The notes under the pieces are model-generated. The model saw only the letters and a program-made list of their open reading frames with translations, did not search any database and was not told the DNA's origin. Positions 9,814 through 21,120 of a stretch of DNA of 64,000 bases are shown here, piece after piece. The position numbers were made by a program, and so were the translations under genes. The stretch is from NCBI RefSeq assembly GCF_040869045.1, contig NC_090319.1, positions 286,537,693 to 286,601,692 on the forward strand, given 5' to 3'. This DNA comes from Eurosta solidaginis (lineage: Eukaryota > Arthropoda > Insecta > Diptera > Tephritidae). The number at the start of each line of letters is the position of its first letter. Position 1 is the stretch's first letter.

Positions 9814-12153
9814 TCTTATAACTTTAAGCGAGCAATTCTTGTATATTTATTTGTATAGCAGAACGATCTCGGGAACGGCTAAACCAATTTAAATGAAATT
9901 TGGCACAGAGATAATGTATCACCTTCTAAGACTTTCTACGTAGGTGTTGCCACCCAGAATGCTTAGCAAGGTTGCCACCTATTCGAAATTAAAAAAAATT
10001 ATGAGTTATGCCGATATGGGTATCAAACGAATTATTCACTCCGCATTGCAATAGGGACCTTTTTGAGCAGGGTTTCCATTTAGGGTTGCCACCTATTTGA
10101 AATTTTAAAAATTGCGTGAGATATGCCGATATGGGTTAGAGGTTTACGCCTATCACTTTATCGGCGGCGGTGGCGTAGGCTCTATTATATACCGGCGGCG
10201 GCGACGTATTCGGCCAAGGATGCCGCCCTCGAAATCATAAGCAGTCTAAGTGGATGTCATTGCGTAACTCATGGGTGAAAATCGTATAATCCTCGGCGCA
10301 TCTACATAATTAAAATTTTACAAGGACCCTGGATAAATTTTTAAAATGTAGACCAAAGTTTGCAGACGTTTGTGTTCACAACATTGATTTCAATAGTCTT
10401 CGTTAAATCAAAATGACATTTTAGAATGAAAGTCGACCGATTTTAAGTTGAAAGATGTTAACTGCTGTTTTCCGACCTTATGATATAAGAGATCATCATG
10501 GATGACCGCGTAGCTTCAGTAGTTCGACTGTCCATTACATTAGGGTAGTAGCAGACACGTTCATTAGTTCGACTGTCTTGGGAAAGCTTTTGCTTCACCA
10601 TTTTGGGTGTTCTTGCGAAGGACAAAGCCTCACCTGGTAAATATATGTACCTACGTATTCACATTTGTATAAGGAGCCGTAACGTGTAGGTGATATTTAA
10701 ACTTAGTTAATAGGCTATAATCAATGTGATTCACTTCAAGGGACTAGTTTGTTGTGTTGAAGGATGAAGAGTGAAAATGAAAATTAACATTTCAGATGCT
10801 TTGTATAGTTTCGCAAATAAACAACAGATGTTTGAATGTAAGCCCAAGTGATTTTTCAAACCCTTCTCATACGTACATATATCCTCAACTTAAGTATGAG
10901 GTAAGAATCATTTTAAAGGGGTGTTTATGACCCTAGAACCTACTAAAGGATTTTGCATCATTGATTTCGCTTATTCTTTCAGCCAATCGCAGTATAAAAT
11001 TTTTTTTAAAAATCGGCACTTTCTTGCGTATTTTGTTTTTTTTTTAACAACTTGAGGACAATTTGAAAACATGTTCGCCATGGGTCATTTTATTTGAATT
11101 CATTGTTTATTATTAATTTAAAACAAAAAAAAAATGCAAAGTGAGCATATAAATTTATTATATAACTTTTCTTTTAGTGTTTTGTTTTAATAACTTGGTA
11201 AATTGGGCGATTTAAAGTCCGTGTTAGGCTGACAGCGACAACGCCTATTTTTTTAAATAACTTTTGAACAGTTGGAAAGAGTTAAATTTCGCAATTAGTT
11301 TCTTACAACTGGCAGTGATGCGCATCCGTTGATACCACTTTCGACCATATCCGACCAATTTTCGACATGAACAATAAATGGCCTAAACAGTCTTAAACGA
11401 GAAAATATAGTAAGGCGCCGGACGCCGCCGCCGCCGCCGCCGCGCAGATATTTTTGACATTCGGCGGCGGCGGCGGCGTTAACGGCGGTGTATATCTCTA
11501 ATATGGGTATCAAACGAAATGTATTTCACTCCGCATTACAATAGGGATATTTTTGAGTAGGTTTGCGAATTTAGGGTTGGGGTAATTAGACGAAATAGTA
11601 CTCTACTTACTCATATTCTATTAAAGCTTTAAAGGAGAACATTAAAGTTAAATCTTGATAAAAAAGTCTTACACGTGATTCGACTTAATTTTCTTAATTT
11701 CACACACGCTAATAAAATTGAAATGCAATATCAAGGCACCGTGGCAAAGTCTAGCAAAATATATTTAAATGCATATTTTTGGCAAATATGAAATGAATAA
11801 TTGCAATTTCTTACAGATTACTATTAGAAAGATTTCGCACCATAGCAAAAATATATCTCACCATGGTAATTTGCTACCGTTGAACACTAGAGGCATATGT
11901 TCAATTCGAAAACGCCTTCTAACCATTTAAGTACTTACCAACAGATGGCGCTTAGGGAAGTAAGTTGACATTTCATTAAACTAACTGATAGTTGTCATTC
12001 GTGAAATTTACAAGTTTTTGGAATGTAATAAAATTGTGAGCCTTTCATAGTGTATAACTAAAAAATGTTTAAAATTAAGAATTCGGCGCATGAAGATACT
12101 CGAGAAACGTTGCACAACGAAACGTTGCGAGCAAAGCTCGGTCATCCAGGTAC
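9814..12153 (+). mobile_element. Helitron-like insert within the HINE
   Basis: Aligning the HINE around this point with the neighbouring unit (9481-9535) places the break between ...GTATACATA and TTTTACTTATAG. The insert begins TCTTATAACTTTAAGCGAGC and ends CGAGCAAAGCTCG (a 5-bp hairpin, 12128-12140) followed by 13 nt. A TC start and a 3' hairpin without TSD suit Helitrons; the canonical CTRR terminus is not seen, so the class is tentative. Inside are imperfect repeats with ATGGGTATCAAACGA (10017 and 11503), and a hAT element is nested within it. Without that element it is about 0.97 kb and has no coding capacity. Confidence 0.6.
10137..11500. mobile_element. Non-autonomous hAT-like element with 8-bp TSD
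   Basis: Ends read TAGAGGTTTACGCC on the left and, on the complement, TAGAGATATACACC on the right. These are imperfect inverted repeats that fit the hAT YARNG terminus. The flanks carry a perfect 8-bp duplication, ATATGGGT (10129-10136 and 11501-11508), and removing the element restores GATATGGGTATCAAAC-like host sequence. Subterminal regions are GGC/GCC-rich (10162-10205, 11415-11480) and can pair. No transposase frame is present in the 1364 bp; a 72-codon minus frame at the right end is a by-product of the GCC repeats. Confidence 0.85.
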
Positions 12154-12468
12154 TTTTACTTATAGTAGAAAATATTTCTAGTAAAAATGGACGGGATCGG
12201 TTAAAGACCACGGCAACTTAGATATAAAACAAGTTTAAAAGAGTCGTAGACTAGAATAATAAGCTACAACTTAGCAAAAAATAGCTTTGAATCAATGATA
12301 CTTCACTTATCAAGTTTTATTGCAAGAGGAAATGGGGAAACATTTTTTTTAAATGGGTGGTGCCACGTGTTATGTAGAAAATTAATTTATCTGAAATGAA
12401 ATGTACAATTGAAGCTCACGCTAAGTATATAATATGAGGTTACACCCGAACTTAGACACCTTTACTTG

Positions 12469-13059
12469 TTATATAACTCAAAACTATTACGGTACCAGGT
12501 TTAAGCCTTTTTATACCCAGCACTGCTTTTACTGATATGGAAAAAAAAACAGGCAGCCCTTGTCAAAACCGTCAACCTTTTTACGATATCTAGCCTTGTA
12601 TGTATGCAAATTTAGGCTTTGTTTGTCAAAGGCTTTGTTTGTTATTAAGCATAATTTAGTAGCCTTATATTTCATCGCCTTACGCCCATATTTGTAAGTA
12701 TATACAGAGTGCGACAAGTATTTGAGTATAGATGAAGAGGGGAAAAAGAGAAAAACACATAATAATCATCATCATGTCATTAATTTTCATATCGTAGCAA
12801 GGTGTATCGATAATGAACGCCTTTTCTAAGCATCACATTAGGTTTTCCTCTAGCTGTTTCTCCAGAATGAAATGAGGTCTCGCTTTTCCTTCTGATATAT
12901 TTCTGTACTAATACTTTCCGCAGGTAATATTAACTCTATCTCCTTCAAGGTCAGAAAAGGCAGAACTCACAACTACGGCGCGTTTGCTAAGGCTAATAAC
13001 AAATTGGACTATCCCGTTTTAAATCTTCTACTATAATTATTGACCCAGCAGCTAGCTAA
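12469..13059. other. Anonymous DNA
   Basis: No supported gene or repeat; low-complexity ATCATCATC at about 12765. Confidence 0.45.
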
Positions 13060-13304
13060 GGAATCGCTCCTAAAAGAGTCGCCTTGTCTGAAACATCGTT
13101 TGTGTTCAGAGAGGCTCTTGTTCTAATCTCAAAAACACTCCCCCAGTGCTTAGAAAGTGTTAACAATATGGACACGGCTTTGCTTTTCTGGTGCTGGTTT
13201 TTGATAGCGTTATTCAGTTTCACTTTCAGTAGCCACATAGAACCATCCAGTCTATGTGAGGTCCTCACTGACCTACCAGTTCTACCTTATCTAACGTAAC
13301 CTTT
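13060..13304 (+). mobile_element. LINE 3'-end fragment (CCTAA-tailed family)
   Basis: The block GTCTATGTGAGGTCCTCACT...ACCTACCAGTTC...TAACGTAACC matches, in inverse orientation, 16140-16185, and more loosely 56600-56690. I recognise it as a 3' untranslated region common in fly I/R1-type LINEs; the tail resembles the CCTAACC tail of the LINE at 5155. Two overlapping frames here on opposite strands are not genes. Confidence 0.55.
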
Positions 13305-13312
13305 TGATACTA

Positions 13313-14074
13313 CACTGAAAGAAAATACTGGTAAAATCAACCGAAATACGGGTCAATTCAACCGAAATTTCTGTCAATTTTTATCCATCGCAACAAGATG
13401 TTGAATCAACTGCGCACAAATCGTTGATTCGCAATTGACCGTTTTAGTAGTCAAATGAATAAAAAAAGTTGTTGCGACAGCTTTGTACAAAAGTACCTAT
13501 GTTGCGGCATGAGGTCTTTTCATGGGCAGAAATACATTGGGAGTGCTTGCCGAACAGTGCCGAGGGGCGACCCCGCTTAGTAAAATTTTCTCCTAATTGA
13601 AAAACCTTATTTCTAAAATTTTTATGTTGCTTTGCCCGGGGTGTGAACCCAGGATCTTCGGTGTGGTAGGCGGAGCACGCTACCATCACATCAAGGCGGC
13701 CGCCATATACATACGTAAATATGTGCATACATATAGTATACAGCATACATAAGTACAAAGTAGAGAGCGCAGTGAGCGTAAAATTCTCTTTGAAATTTGC
13801 TCATGTATTGACTGTTGATCTCTGTTGAAATGACCAGTGGATCAATTGTGTTAACAAAAAAATCAGTTAGATTGATTAGGAATCTGTCAGTTTTACAGAT
13901 TTTTGTTAACTTAGAGCGAAAATGTATCTTCTGTTGAAATGACTAAACTAATTTGTTCGCTTGACAAAGAACTCGGTCGAATTAACCATAAATCGATCAA
14001 TTTCACCGAATCTCCGTTAAGTCAAGAACAACAGAACCGATTGGCTGATTTTACTAGCACCATTTCTTTCAGTG
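13313..14074. mobile_element. TA-flanked MITE (Tc1/mariner-like) hosting a SINE
   Basis: Left end CACTGAAAGAAA...TGGTAAAATCA and right end, on the complement, CACTGAAAGAAATGG...GTAAAATCA form inverted repeats. TA lies directly outside both ends (13311-13312, 14075-14076). The interior repeats the theme TCAACCGAAAT/TTGACAG and has no transposase. A SINE is inserted at 13508-13704. A TA target and CACTG ends suit Tc1/mariner; the assignment is inference. Confidence 0.65.
13508..13704 (-). mobile_element. tRNA-derived SINE, 3'-truncated, inside a MITE
   Basis: Minus-strand match to the SINE at 63417: GGCGGCCGCC, GATGGTAGCGTGCTCCGCC, B box GGTTCACACCC, GGGCAAAGCAACAT, CGCCCCTCGGCA and TGCCCATGAAAAG. 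The distal ~150 bp of the family are missing. A 104-codon frame across it on the same strand is not a gene. Confidence 0.85.
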
Positions 14075-14076
14075 TA

Positions 14077-14696
14077 GGTCAACTATATTGGGGATGATTT
14101 AAGCTCCTCTACCCTCGGGGATAATCTTTGGGATGAGTAAAGAATTAGAGAGGTCCTTTCTAATCCTTATGTAGATTTATACGCTTGATCTAAGATTCAG
14201 ATATAACAGCAAACAGGCACCTCGTTTCGCATCCTCAAAATGTACTTCGAAGTCTACAGGGACACTCTATAGGATCTAGTACAGAAAGAAAATATAAATG
14301 AATTGCCGAGCTATAGATCCAATCGTTTGCCGACAAGGCTTCAGTTTTTCACACATTGCACCAGCCATAGCATTATATGTGATGTAAACCGCCTGATTCT
14401 GTGATTTGCGGGATCAACTTTTTTTCACCTTGGCAGCGAAAAATGCCAATCAGGAGTCATGTGCTCGTCTGACAATATTTTGCATAATATTTAACTTTCG
14501 GTAGTGGAAGTGAACCCCTAGTCACTCTTACTTAGTTTGTTGTGTCCCGATACTTTTTTGATGTCATCTTTGCTTACGATATGAGAGGAAACTGCATGTA
14601 AGCGTAAGTGTAGTGCTTACGCTGTAGGCTATCGTGGGAGCAATGTATGTGGAAGAGGTGATATGAATGAAATCAAATAGCAAATTAAGCCAAGGC
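14077..14696. other. Anonymous DNA
   Basis: No supported gene. A small hairpin GCGTAAG/CTTACGC lies at about 14600-14620. Confidence 0.45.
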
Positions 14697-14707
14697 AATG
14701 CGTGTTG

Positions 14708-14750
14708 CCATAACCGTTTAGACGGTTAATCGCCAATTAAGTAAGTAAGT
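14708..14750 (+). mobile_element. 43-bp LINE micro-insertion with 11-bp TSD
   Basis: The insert consists only of the last bases of the LINE found complete at its 3' end at 56290-56330: the palindrome AACCGTTTAGACGGTT, CGCCAATTAAG and an AAGT-type tail. It is flanked by the perfect duplication AATGCGTGTTG (14697-14707 and 14751-14761). This is a target-primed insertion aborted after about 43 nt. Confidence 0.85.
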
Positions 14751-14761
14751 AATGCGTGTTG

Positions 14762-15300
14762 TCAAATTTTTATCAACGTGTAACCGCTTTGTAATCATTG
14801 AGTTATCGGTTTATTATTGACGATTTATTCGTTTGTTATAGGTGTGTTATCGCCGAGGTACGGTCATGTTATCTATTTGTTATAGAACTGTTAAAAAAGG
14901 GAGGGTTATAAATGAGCTGAAGATTTGTTAGCGACGACTTATCGAAAAGCCAGTGAAAAATTAGCAAATATTTATCAAAAGGTTATAGATAAGTTACAAA
15001 AAAGTAACTAACTGTTAGTTATAAATATTTTTTATATTTTATCACAGAGTTATCGAAAAGTTTGCTATAGAAAAAATATCGATTGATATAAAAAGTTATC
15101 AATCTGATATCAAAAGTTATAGACCGACGTGTTGAGAAACAGATACCGATAATTCTTCAATATAAAATCGATGAAACATCTATCTATACCCCATCTTCAA
15201 CAATCCGATAAAAAGTCAATAAGAACCCGAAGACTCGGTGATAACAAGGCGATATTGAACCTACACCTGGACGATAATAATTCGCTGTCGATAATAAATT
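14762..15300. repeat. CGATA/TATCG-rich dispersed repeat, copy 2
   Basis: Same word composition as 4500-5154 (TTATCG, CGATAA, GGTTATAG). It shares a conserved right part with that copy: AACAGATACCGAT, then ATCGATGAAACATCT, then GACTCGGTGATAAC. Confidence 0.6.
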
Positions 15301-15304
15301 AATT

Positions 15305-15725
15305 CAGGTCGCGATACTACTTACTTACTTAATTTGCGCTTAACCGTTTAAACGGTTATGGCCGTCCAACAAGAAGTGCCCATTGCTTCTTCGCCCAGCC
15401 AACTGGCGCCAATTGGTCACACCAAAGGAATTTAAATCGTTTTCCATCTGGTCCTTGCAGCGGAGTGTGAGCCGCCTTCTTCCTCTGCTGAGCATCATCT
15501 TTCATTCGCATAACATGTCCTAGCGAGCGTAGCCGCTGCGTTCGCTGAACAATTTTGATGTAGCTGATCATGAAATCTGCTTCAACGCGTAGAGGTCCGT
15601 ACATATTTCGAAGAACTTTTCTCTCTTCTGTACCATATAGCAGGACGGGTATGATAAATGACTTGTAGAGCATGATTTTTATTTGCCTAGAGGACTTTAC
15701 TTTTCAATTGCCTACCTAGTTCATA
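15305..15725 (-). pseudogene. RTE-like LINE, 5'-truncated C-terminal relic
   Basis: On the minus strand the frame reads LYKSFIIPVLLYGTE, a deletion, VLRNMYGPLRVE, IVQRTQRLRSLGHVMRMKDDA and WCDQLAPVGWAKKQW, the same order as the fuller copy at 55850-56300. The 3' part carries the AACCGTTTAAACGGTT palindrome and an AAGT-type tail. The segment between LLYGTE and VLRNMYG (AEAW...) is deleted. Confidence 0.82.
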
Positions 15726-16134
15726 GTAGCATTCCCCAAATAAGCGAAGTCCTTTGCTGTTTCGAAATTATGGCTGACAACAGTGGTTGCTATGGGCGCG
15801 ATATACCATTACATTCAGGGCGAGCGACTGTACCAATTTGCGTCGTGCTACTTTTAATTTGGCGACCTTTAGTGGCAGAGGAATTCAAAAATCTTTTTTC
15901 TAAATTGTTGATGTTGCCCGGACTTGAAACCATGGTGGTACGATAGAAAAGTGAAGAAATCTATTTGGAAATGATCTTGGTATATTCAGAAAATTGGTAT
16001 TTACGCTCCGAGTTGGCTAATATTTGAGACGTACTACCTAATTTATCTGCAGAACGGGATTGACATTTATGGAACCTAAAATTGGTGTCGCTTGGTCGAT
16101 AATCAATTTTTTTTTTTGCGAATAGAGCCAGAAG
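15726..16134. other. Anonymous DNA
   Basis: No supported gene; an 87-codon plus-strand frame starting at 15683 is partly antisense to the LINE relic. Confidence 0.4.
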
Positions 16135-16580
16135 GTTATGTTGAACTTATCAGTCCGTGAGAACCTCACATAGACTGAATGAGTCCATGTGTTACCAGAA
16201 GTGTGCTAAACAACCTGTTGAACTTTTGAAGTTTATAGTGTACTTAACACTGTGGAAGTTTCCTCTGATCCAAGCAAAATCAATGTACACATGTTTAAGT
16301 TCAATACAAAGTAGTTTTATTTAACACGAAATATAATACGAAGTTTATTTATTGAAAGTAAAGAGAAGAAGAAAACATGTTGAATTCAAATTTGATATCT
16401 TACAAGGTTGCATGAATATGTGAATTGCGAACAGAGTTCAATTTCAACACAACCTCAAAAAGCACAACCTATGGAATAAAATAACTTCGTCCTCTAGGCA
16501 AATACTAGAAGCTTTCAGTGACCCGTGCTACTTTTTCTTATTGATCTAATGGCTGGAGTCTTAGCCTTGCGAGCTCTGTT
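16135..16580 (-). mobile_element. LINE 3'-UTR fragment, interrupted
   Basis: Contains GGTTATGTTGAACTTATC, GTGAGAACCTCACATAGACT, TTACCAGAAG, then after an interruption CCTATGGAATAAAATAAC, CGTCCTCTAGGCAAATACT and TTAGCCTTGCGAGCTC. This order is the one I know from a widespread insect LINE 3' UTR; the inverse block occurs at 13240-13290. Confidence 0.55.
16217..16448. mobile_element. 232-bp MITE-like insertion with 7-bp TSD
   Basis: Splits the LINE 3' UTR. It is flanked by ACAACCT (16210-16216 and 16449-16455). Ends are GTTGAACTTTTGAAG and, on the complement, GTTGAAATTGAACTC, short imperfect inverted repeats. No coding capacity. The superfamily is not identified. Confidence 0.55.
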
Positions 16581-16694
16581 TTCAGAAAATTTTCTTTACT
16601 CACCACGAAGTTCCATGTGAATATCCATATCCAATGCAAATATCCATCACATCCCCCGTTTATGTACAAACAAAGTTCACCAATTGACACAGGT

Positions 16695-17215
16695 GCATAT
16701 GACGATTTTCATATCAAAGGCTGAAAAAAACGTACATTTTGAACCCGACCCCCTCAGAATTTGATGAAATTTTGCATGGGGTTACATCTTACCCACCCAA
16801 ACACAACCTCATTTTTAGAAGTTGCATTTTCGAAAAATTGTGGGCGTGGCAAGGTATCGAAATATCCGAAAATATTAGAAAAATGACGATAATAGGTACT
16901 TTTAAAGTGTGATTACTACGGAATGGCTCTACCGATTTCAAAGATCTTTATACCATTAGAAAGGTATTAAAATAAGCTTTCAAAAAAATACACTGTAAAA
17001 ATTTTTAGTACACTGAAAAAAAAAATTTTTTTTAAATAAAATTTAAAACTGAAAAAACACTTCAAAGATCAAGCGATTTTGAAAAATAAAAATTTATTTT
17101 AGAAAGGTCTATTTAATATATATAACATATCTGAAAACTAAAATGGGGTTTTTTTGTTTTTTTAAGTAAATGCATCTCTTGGTTACTATCTCATATTTGG
17201 ATATCACGCGTAAAT
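16695..17215 (+). repeat. Left inverted arm of the 6-kb element
   Basis: Matches the complement of 22160-22697 nearly base for base from GAACCCGACC to GTAAATGCATCTCTTGG. Confidence 0.85.
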
Positions 17216-17830
17216 TAATCAACCAATTTGAAAAATTTTTATACCGTTAGAAAGGTATTAAAATCACCTTTAAAAACTTATACTGTAAAGATTCTATATT
17301 ACACTGAAAGAAAAAAAATTTTTTAATTTTTTTCTAAATTTTTTTTTTCAAACTGGGAAAACACTTCAAAGACGAAGCGATTAAAAAAAAAATTTTTTTT
17401 AGAAAGGTAGATTTAATATATATAACATATCTGAAAACTAGAAGGGTGTTTTTTTTCTGTTTTTTTTTTTAATTTATTTAAGTAAATGCATCTCTTGGTT
17501 ACTTTCTGATATTTTGATAACACGCGTAAACTAATCAACCGATTTCAAAAATTTTTATACCGTTAGAAAGGTATTAAAATCACCTTTGAAAACATATACT
17601 GTAAAGATTCTATATTACACTGAAAAAAAAAATTTTTTTAATTTTTTTCTACATTTTTTTTCTCAAACTGGGAAAACACATCAAAGACCAAGCGATTTAA
17701 AAAAAATTTTTTTAGAAAGGTCGATTTAATATAAAAACTAGAATGGTGTTTTTTTTCTTTTAAAAAAATTTATAAGTAAAACCATCTCTTGTTAACTTTT
17801 TTTTTATTTTGCTATTATTGTGTGACAAAA
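17216..17830 (+). repeat. Tandem ~310-bp repeats next to the left arm
   Basis: The block TTTTTATACCGTTAGAAAGG...CTGTAAAGATTC...AAACACTTCAAAGA...GCATCTCTTGGTTACT occurs at about 17230 and 17545, following a related block in the arm at about 16940. The right side has only one unit, so the arms are unequal through expansion on the left. Confidence 0.7.
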
Positions 17831-18524
17831 ATGGTACCTAGCTATACTTTGGAAGTTATACAGATACAGATACTATGACTAAGTATTCTAATAGATTCGA
17901 ACAAGAATCGTATTATCAAATTTTTCAGACACGCACAATAAATAGACATACACTTGATAAAGTAAATTTTTTATTTTTATTTATTTAGATTTAATATACA
18001 ACTTTGCGCAGCTCATACTGCTTACTTTCGGAATATTTGCTTACTTACTAGTTTGTTCAGGTAAACTACGCCTGTCCATGCTAGAGCGTTTGACGTCCGA
18101 AAACTTTGTTTTATTTTTTTGTATATCTTTGCTATTTTTTATCAATTCGTAAGATAAATCATGCCCAAAAATGTCTTTAATTTCCTTAGATGTCATGGTG
18201 TTTGGTAATAGAGATAATATTTTTTGCTTATCCAAATTATTTGAGCAGTTTTCAATTTGATATTTCATGTTCTCCAAAATTTGTTCGTAGTAAGCTTTCA
18301 TCTTCTTTAGGTCTTCTGATAAAGCTGACAGTGAACCACCTCCAAGTGAATCCGAAATACTTTGCGCAATTTGCTGTGTTTTTATACTCAGTTGAGCAGA
18401 GCTCACAGAGTATATTAAGTTTGATTGGATAACGGTTGGTTGTACATATATAAAGGAATCGAGATAGATATAGACTTCCATATATCAAAATAATCAGGAT
18501 CGAAAAAAAATTTGATTGAGCCAT

Positions 18525-18577
18525 GTCCGTCCGTCCGTCCGTCCGTCCGTCCGTCCGTCCGTCCGTCCGTCCGTCCG
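18525..18577 (+). repeat. (GTCC)13 microsatellite inside the HINE
   Basis: Thirteen GTCC units. The same site has about 9 units at 50689 and 5 at 36592, so it is a length-variable site seeded by the element. Confidence 0.9.
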
Positions 18578-19734
18578 TTAACACGATAACTTGAGTAAAT
18601 TTTGAGGTATCTTGATGAAATTTGGTATGTAGGTTCCTGAGCACTCATCTCAGATCGCTATTTAAAATGAACGATATCGGACTATAACCACGCCCACTTT
18701 TTCGATATCGAAAATTTCGAAAAACAGAAAAAGTGCGATAATTCATTACAAAAGACCGATAAAGCGACGAAACTTGGTAGATGAGTTGAACTTATGACGC
18801 AAAATAGAAAATTATTAAAATTTTGGACAATGGGCGTGGCACCGCCCACTTTTAAAAGAAGGTAATTTAAAACTTTGCAAGCTGTAATTTGGCAGTCGTT
18901 GAAGATATCATGGTGAAATTTGGCAGGAACGTTACTCTTACTACTATATGTACGCTTAATAAAAATTAGCAAAATCGGAGAACGACCACGCCCACTTTTA
19001 CAAAAAATTTTTTTTTTAAAGTAAAATTTTAACAAAAAATTTAATATCTTTACAGTATATAAGTGAATTATGTCAAGATTCAACTCCAGTAATGATATGG
19101 TGCAACAAAATACAAAAATAAAAGAAAATTTAAAAATGGGCGTGGCTCCGCCCTTTTTCATTTAATTTGTCTAGGATACTTTTAACGCCATAAGTCGAAC
19201 AAAAATTAACCAATCCTTTTGAAATTTGGTAGGGGCATAGATTTTATGGCGTTAACTGTTTTCTGTGAAAATGGGCGAAATCGGTTGATGTCACGCCCAG
19301 TTTTTATACACAGTCGTCCGTCTGTCCTTCCGCATGGCCGTTAACACGATAACTTGAACAAAAATCGATATATCTTTACTAAACTCAGTTCACGTACTTA
19401 TCTGAACCCACTTTATCTTGGTATGAAAAATGAACGAAATCCGACTATGACCACGCCCACTTTTTCGATATCGAAAATTACGAAAAATGAAAAAAATGCC
19501 ATAATTCTATACCAAATACGAAAAAAGGGATGAAATATGGTAAGGTAATTGGATTGTTTTATTGACGCGAAATATAACTTTAGAAAAAACTTTATAAAAT
19601 GGTTGTGACACCTACCATATTAAGTAGAAGAAAATGAAAAAGTTCTGCAGGACGAAATAAAAAACCCTTAAAATCTTGGCAGGTATTACATATATAAATA
19701 AAGTAGCGGTATCCAACAGATGATGTTCTGGGTC

Positions 19735-21120
19735 ACCCTGGTCCACATTTTGGTCGATATCTGGAAAACGCCTTCACATATACAACTACCACCACTCCCT
19801 TTAAAAACTCTCATTAATACCTTTAATTTGATACCCATATCGTACAAACTCATTCTAGAGTCACCCCTGGTCCACCTTTATGGCGATATTTCGAAAAGGC
19901 GAACACCTATAGAACGAAGGCCCACTCCCCTTTAAAAATACTCATTAACACCTTTCATTTGATACCCATATCCTACAAACAAAGTCTAGAGTCACCCCTG
20001 GTCCAGAAAGGCCCACTCCCTCTTAAAATATTCATTAACTCCTTTCGTTTGATACCCATATTGCACAAACGAATTCTAGAGTCACCCCTGGCCCACCTTT
20101 ATGGCGATATCTCGAAACGGCGTCCACCTATGGAACTAAGGATTACTCCCTTTTAAAATACTCATTAACTCCTTTCGTTTGATACCCATATTGCACAAAC
20201 GAATTCTAGAGTCACCCCTGGTCCACCTTTATGGCGATATCACGAAAAGGGGTCCACCTATAGAACTAAGCCCCACGCCCTTTTAAAATAATCATTAACA
20301 CCTTTCATTTGATTCCCATATCATACAAACAAATTCTAAAGTCACCCCTGGTCCACCTTTATGGCGATATCTCGAAAAGACGAACACCTATAAAACGAAG
20401 GCCCACTCCCTTTTAAAAATACTCATTAACACCTTTGATTTGATACCCCTATCGTACAAACAAAGTCTAGAGTCACCCCTGGTTCACCTTTATTGCGATG
20501 CCTCGAAAATGCGTCCACCTATAGAACTAAGGCCTACTCCCTCTTAAAATACTCATTAACTCCTTTCGTTTGATACCCATATTGCACAAACGAATTCTAG
20601 AGTCACCCCTGGCCCACCTTTATGGCGATATCTCGAAACGGCGTCCACCTATAGAACTAAGGCCCACTCCCTTTTAAAATACTCATTAACACCTTTCGTT
20701 TGATGCCCATATTGTGCAAACAAATTCTAGGGTCACCCCTGGTCCACCTTTATGGCGATATCTCGAAACGGCGTCCACCTATGGAACTAAGGATTACTCC
20801 CTTTTAAAATACTCATTAACACCTTTCATTTGATACCCATATCGTACAAACGCATTCTAGAGTCACCCCTGGTCCATCTTTACGGCGATATCTCGAAAAG
20901 GCGTCCATCTATAGAACTTAGGTCCACGCCCTTTTAAAATACTCATTAATACCTTTCATTTGATACCCATATCGTACAAACGCATTCTAGAGTCAACCCT
21001 GATCCACCTTTATGGCTATATCCCTAAATGGCGTCCACCTATAGAACTATGGCCCACTCCCTCATAAAATACTCTTTAAAGCCTTTCATTTGATACACAT
21101 GTCATACAAACACATTCCAG
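19735..21120 (+). repeat. 130-bp minisatellite array
   Basis: The phrase GTCACCCCTGG recurs at 20081, 20211, 20341, 20472, 20602, 20732 and 20862, a strict 130-131 bp period. Each unit has ATGGCGATATCTCGAAA and TTTGATACCCATATCG. About ten units; the outer ones are more diverged. Confidence 0.9.

Larger units (their letters stand above)
8934..12468 (+). mobile_element. HINE-like element, subtype without minisatellite, hosting a nested insert
   Basis: Left edge abuts the LINE; right edge is the canonical hairpin end GGTTACACCCGAAC ... CTTTACTTG. The body is a tandem array of about 307-bp units, each with ACCACGCCCAC...TTATATAAAA, the TAAGCTATATCTT segment and CCCCTTTTATGACTAAGC (9421 and 9728). 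The same units occur in reverse at 30026-31230 and 33714-34624. The array stops at about 9813 and resumes at 12154, bracketing a 2.3-kb insertion. The true left end is missing. Confidence 0.82.

Noticed and set aside
11295..11513. 72-codon minus frame with poly-Ala and poly-Gly
   Set aside because: Produced by the GCC/GGC repeats at the right end of the hAT-like element.
18252..18648. Open frames with TDGRTDGRTDGR
   Set aside because: Translation of the (GTCC)n microsatellite inside a transposon.
19720..20156. Repeated small open frames with ESPLVHLYGDISKR-like sequence
   Set aside because: They are translations of the 130-bp minisatellite (period not a multiple of 3) and occur only in it.
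19735..21120. Possible CRISPR array
   Set aside because: Regular 130-bp units are repeated along their whole length, with no short-repeat/unique-spacer pattern, in a eukaryotic context.
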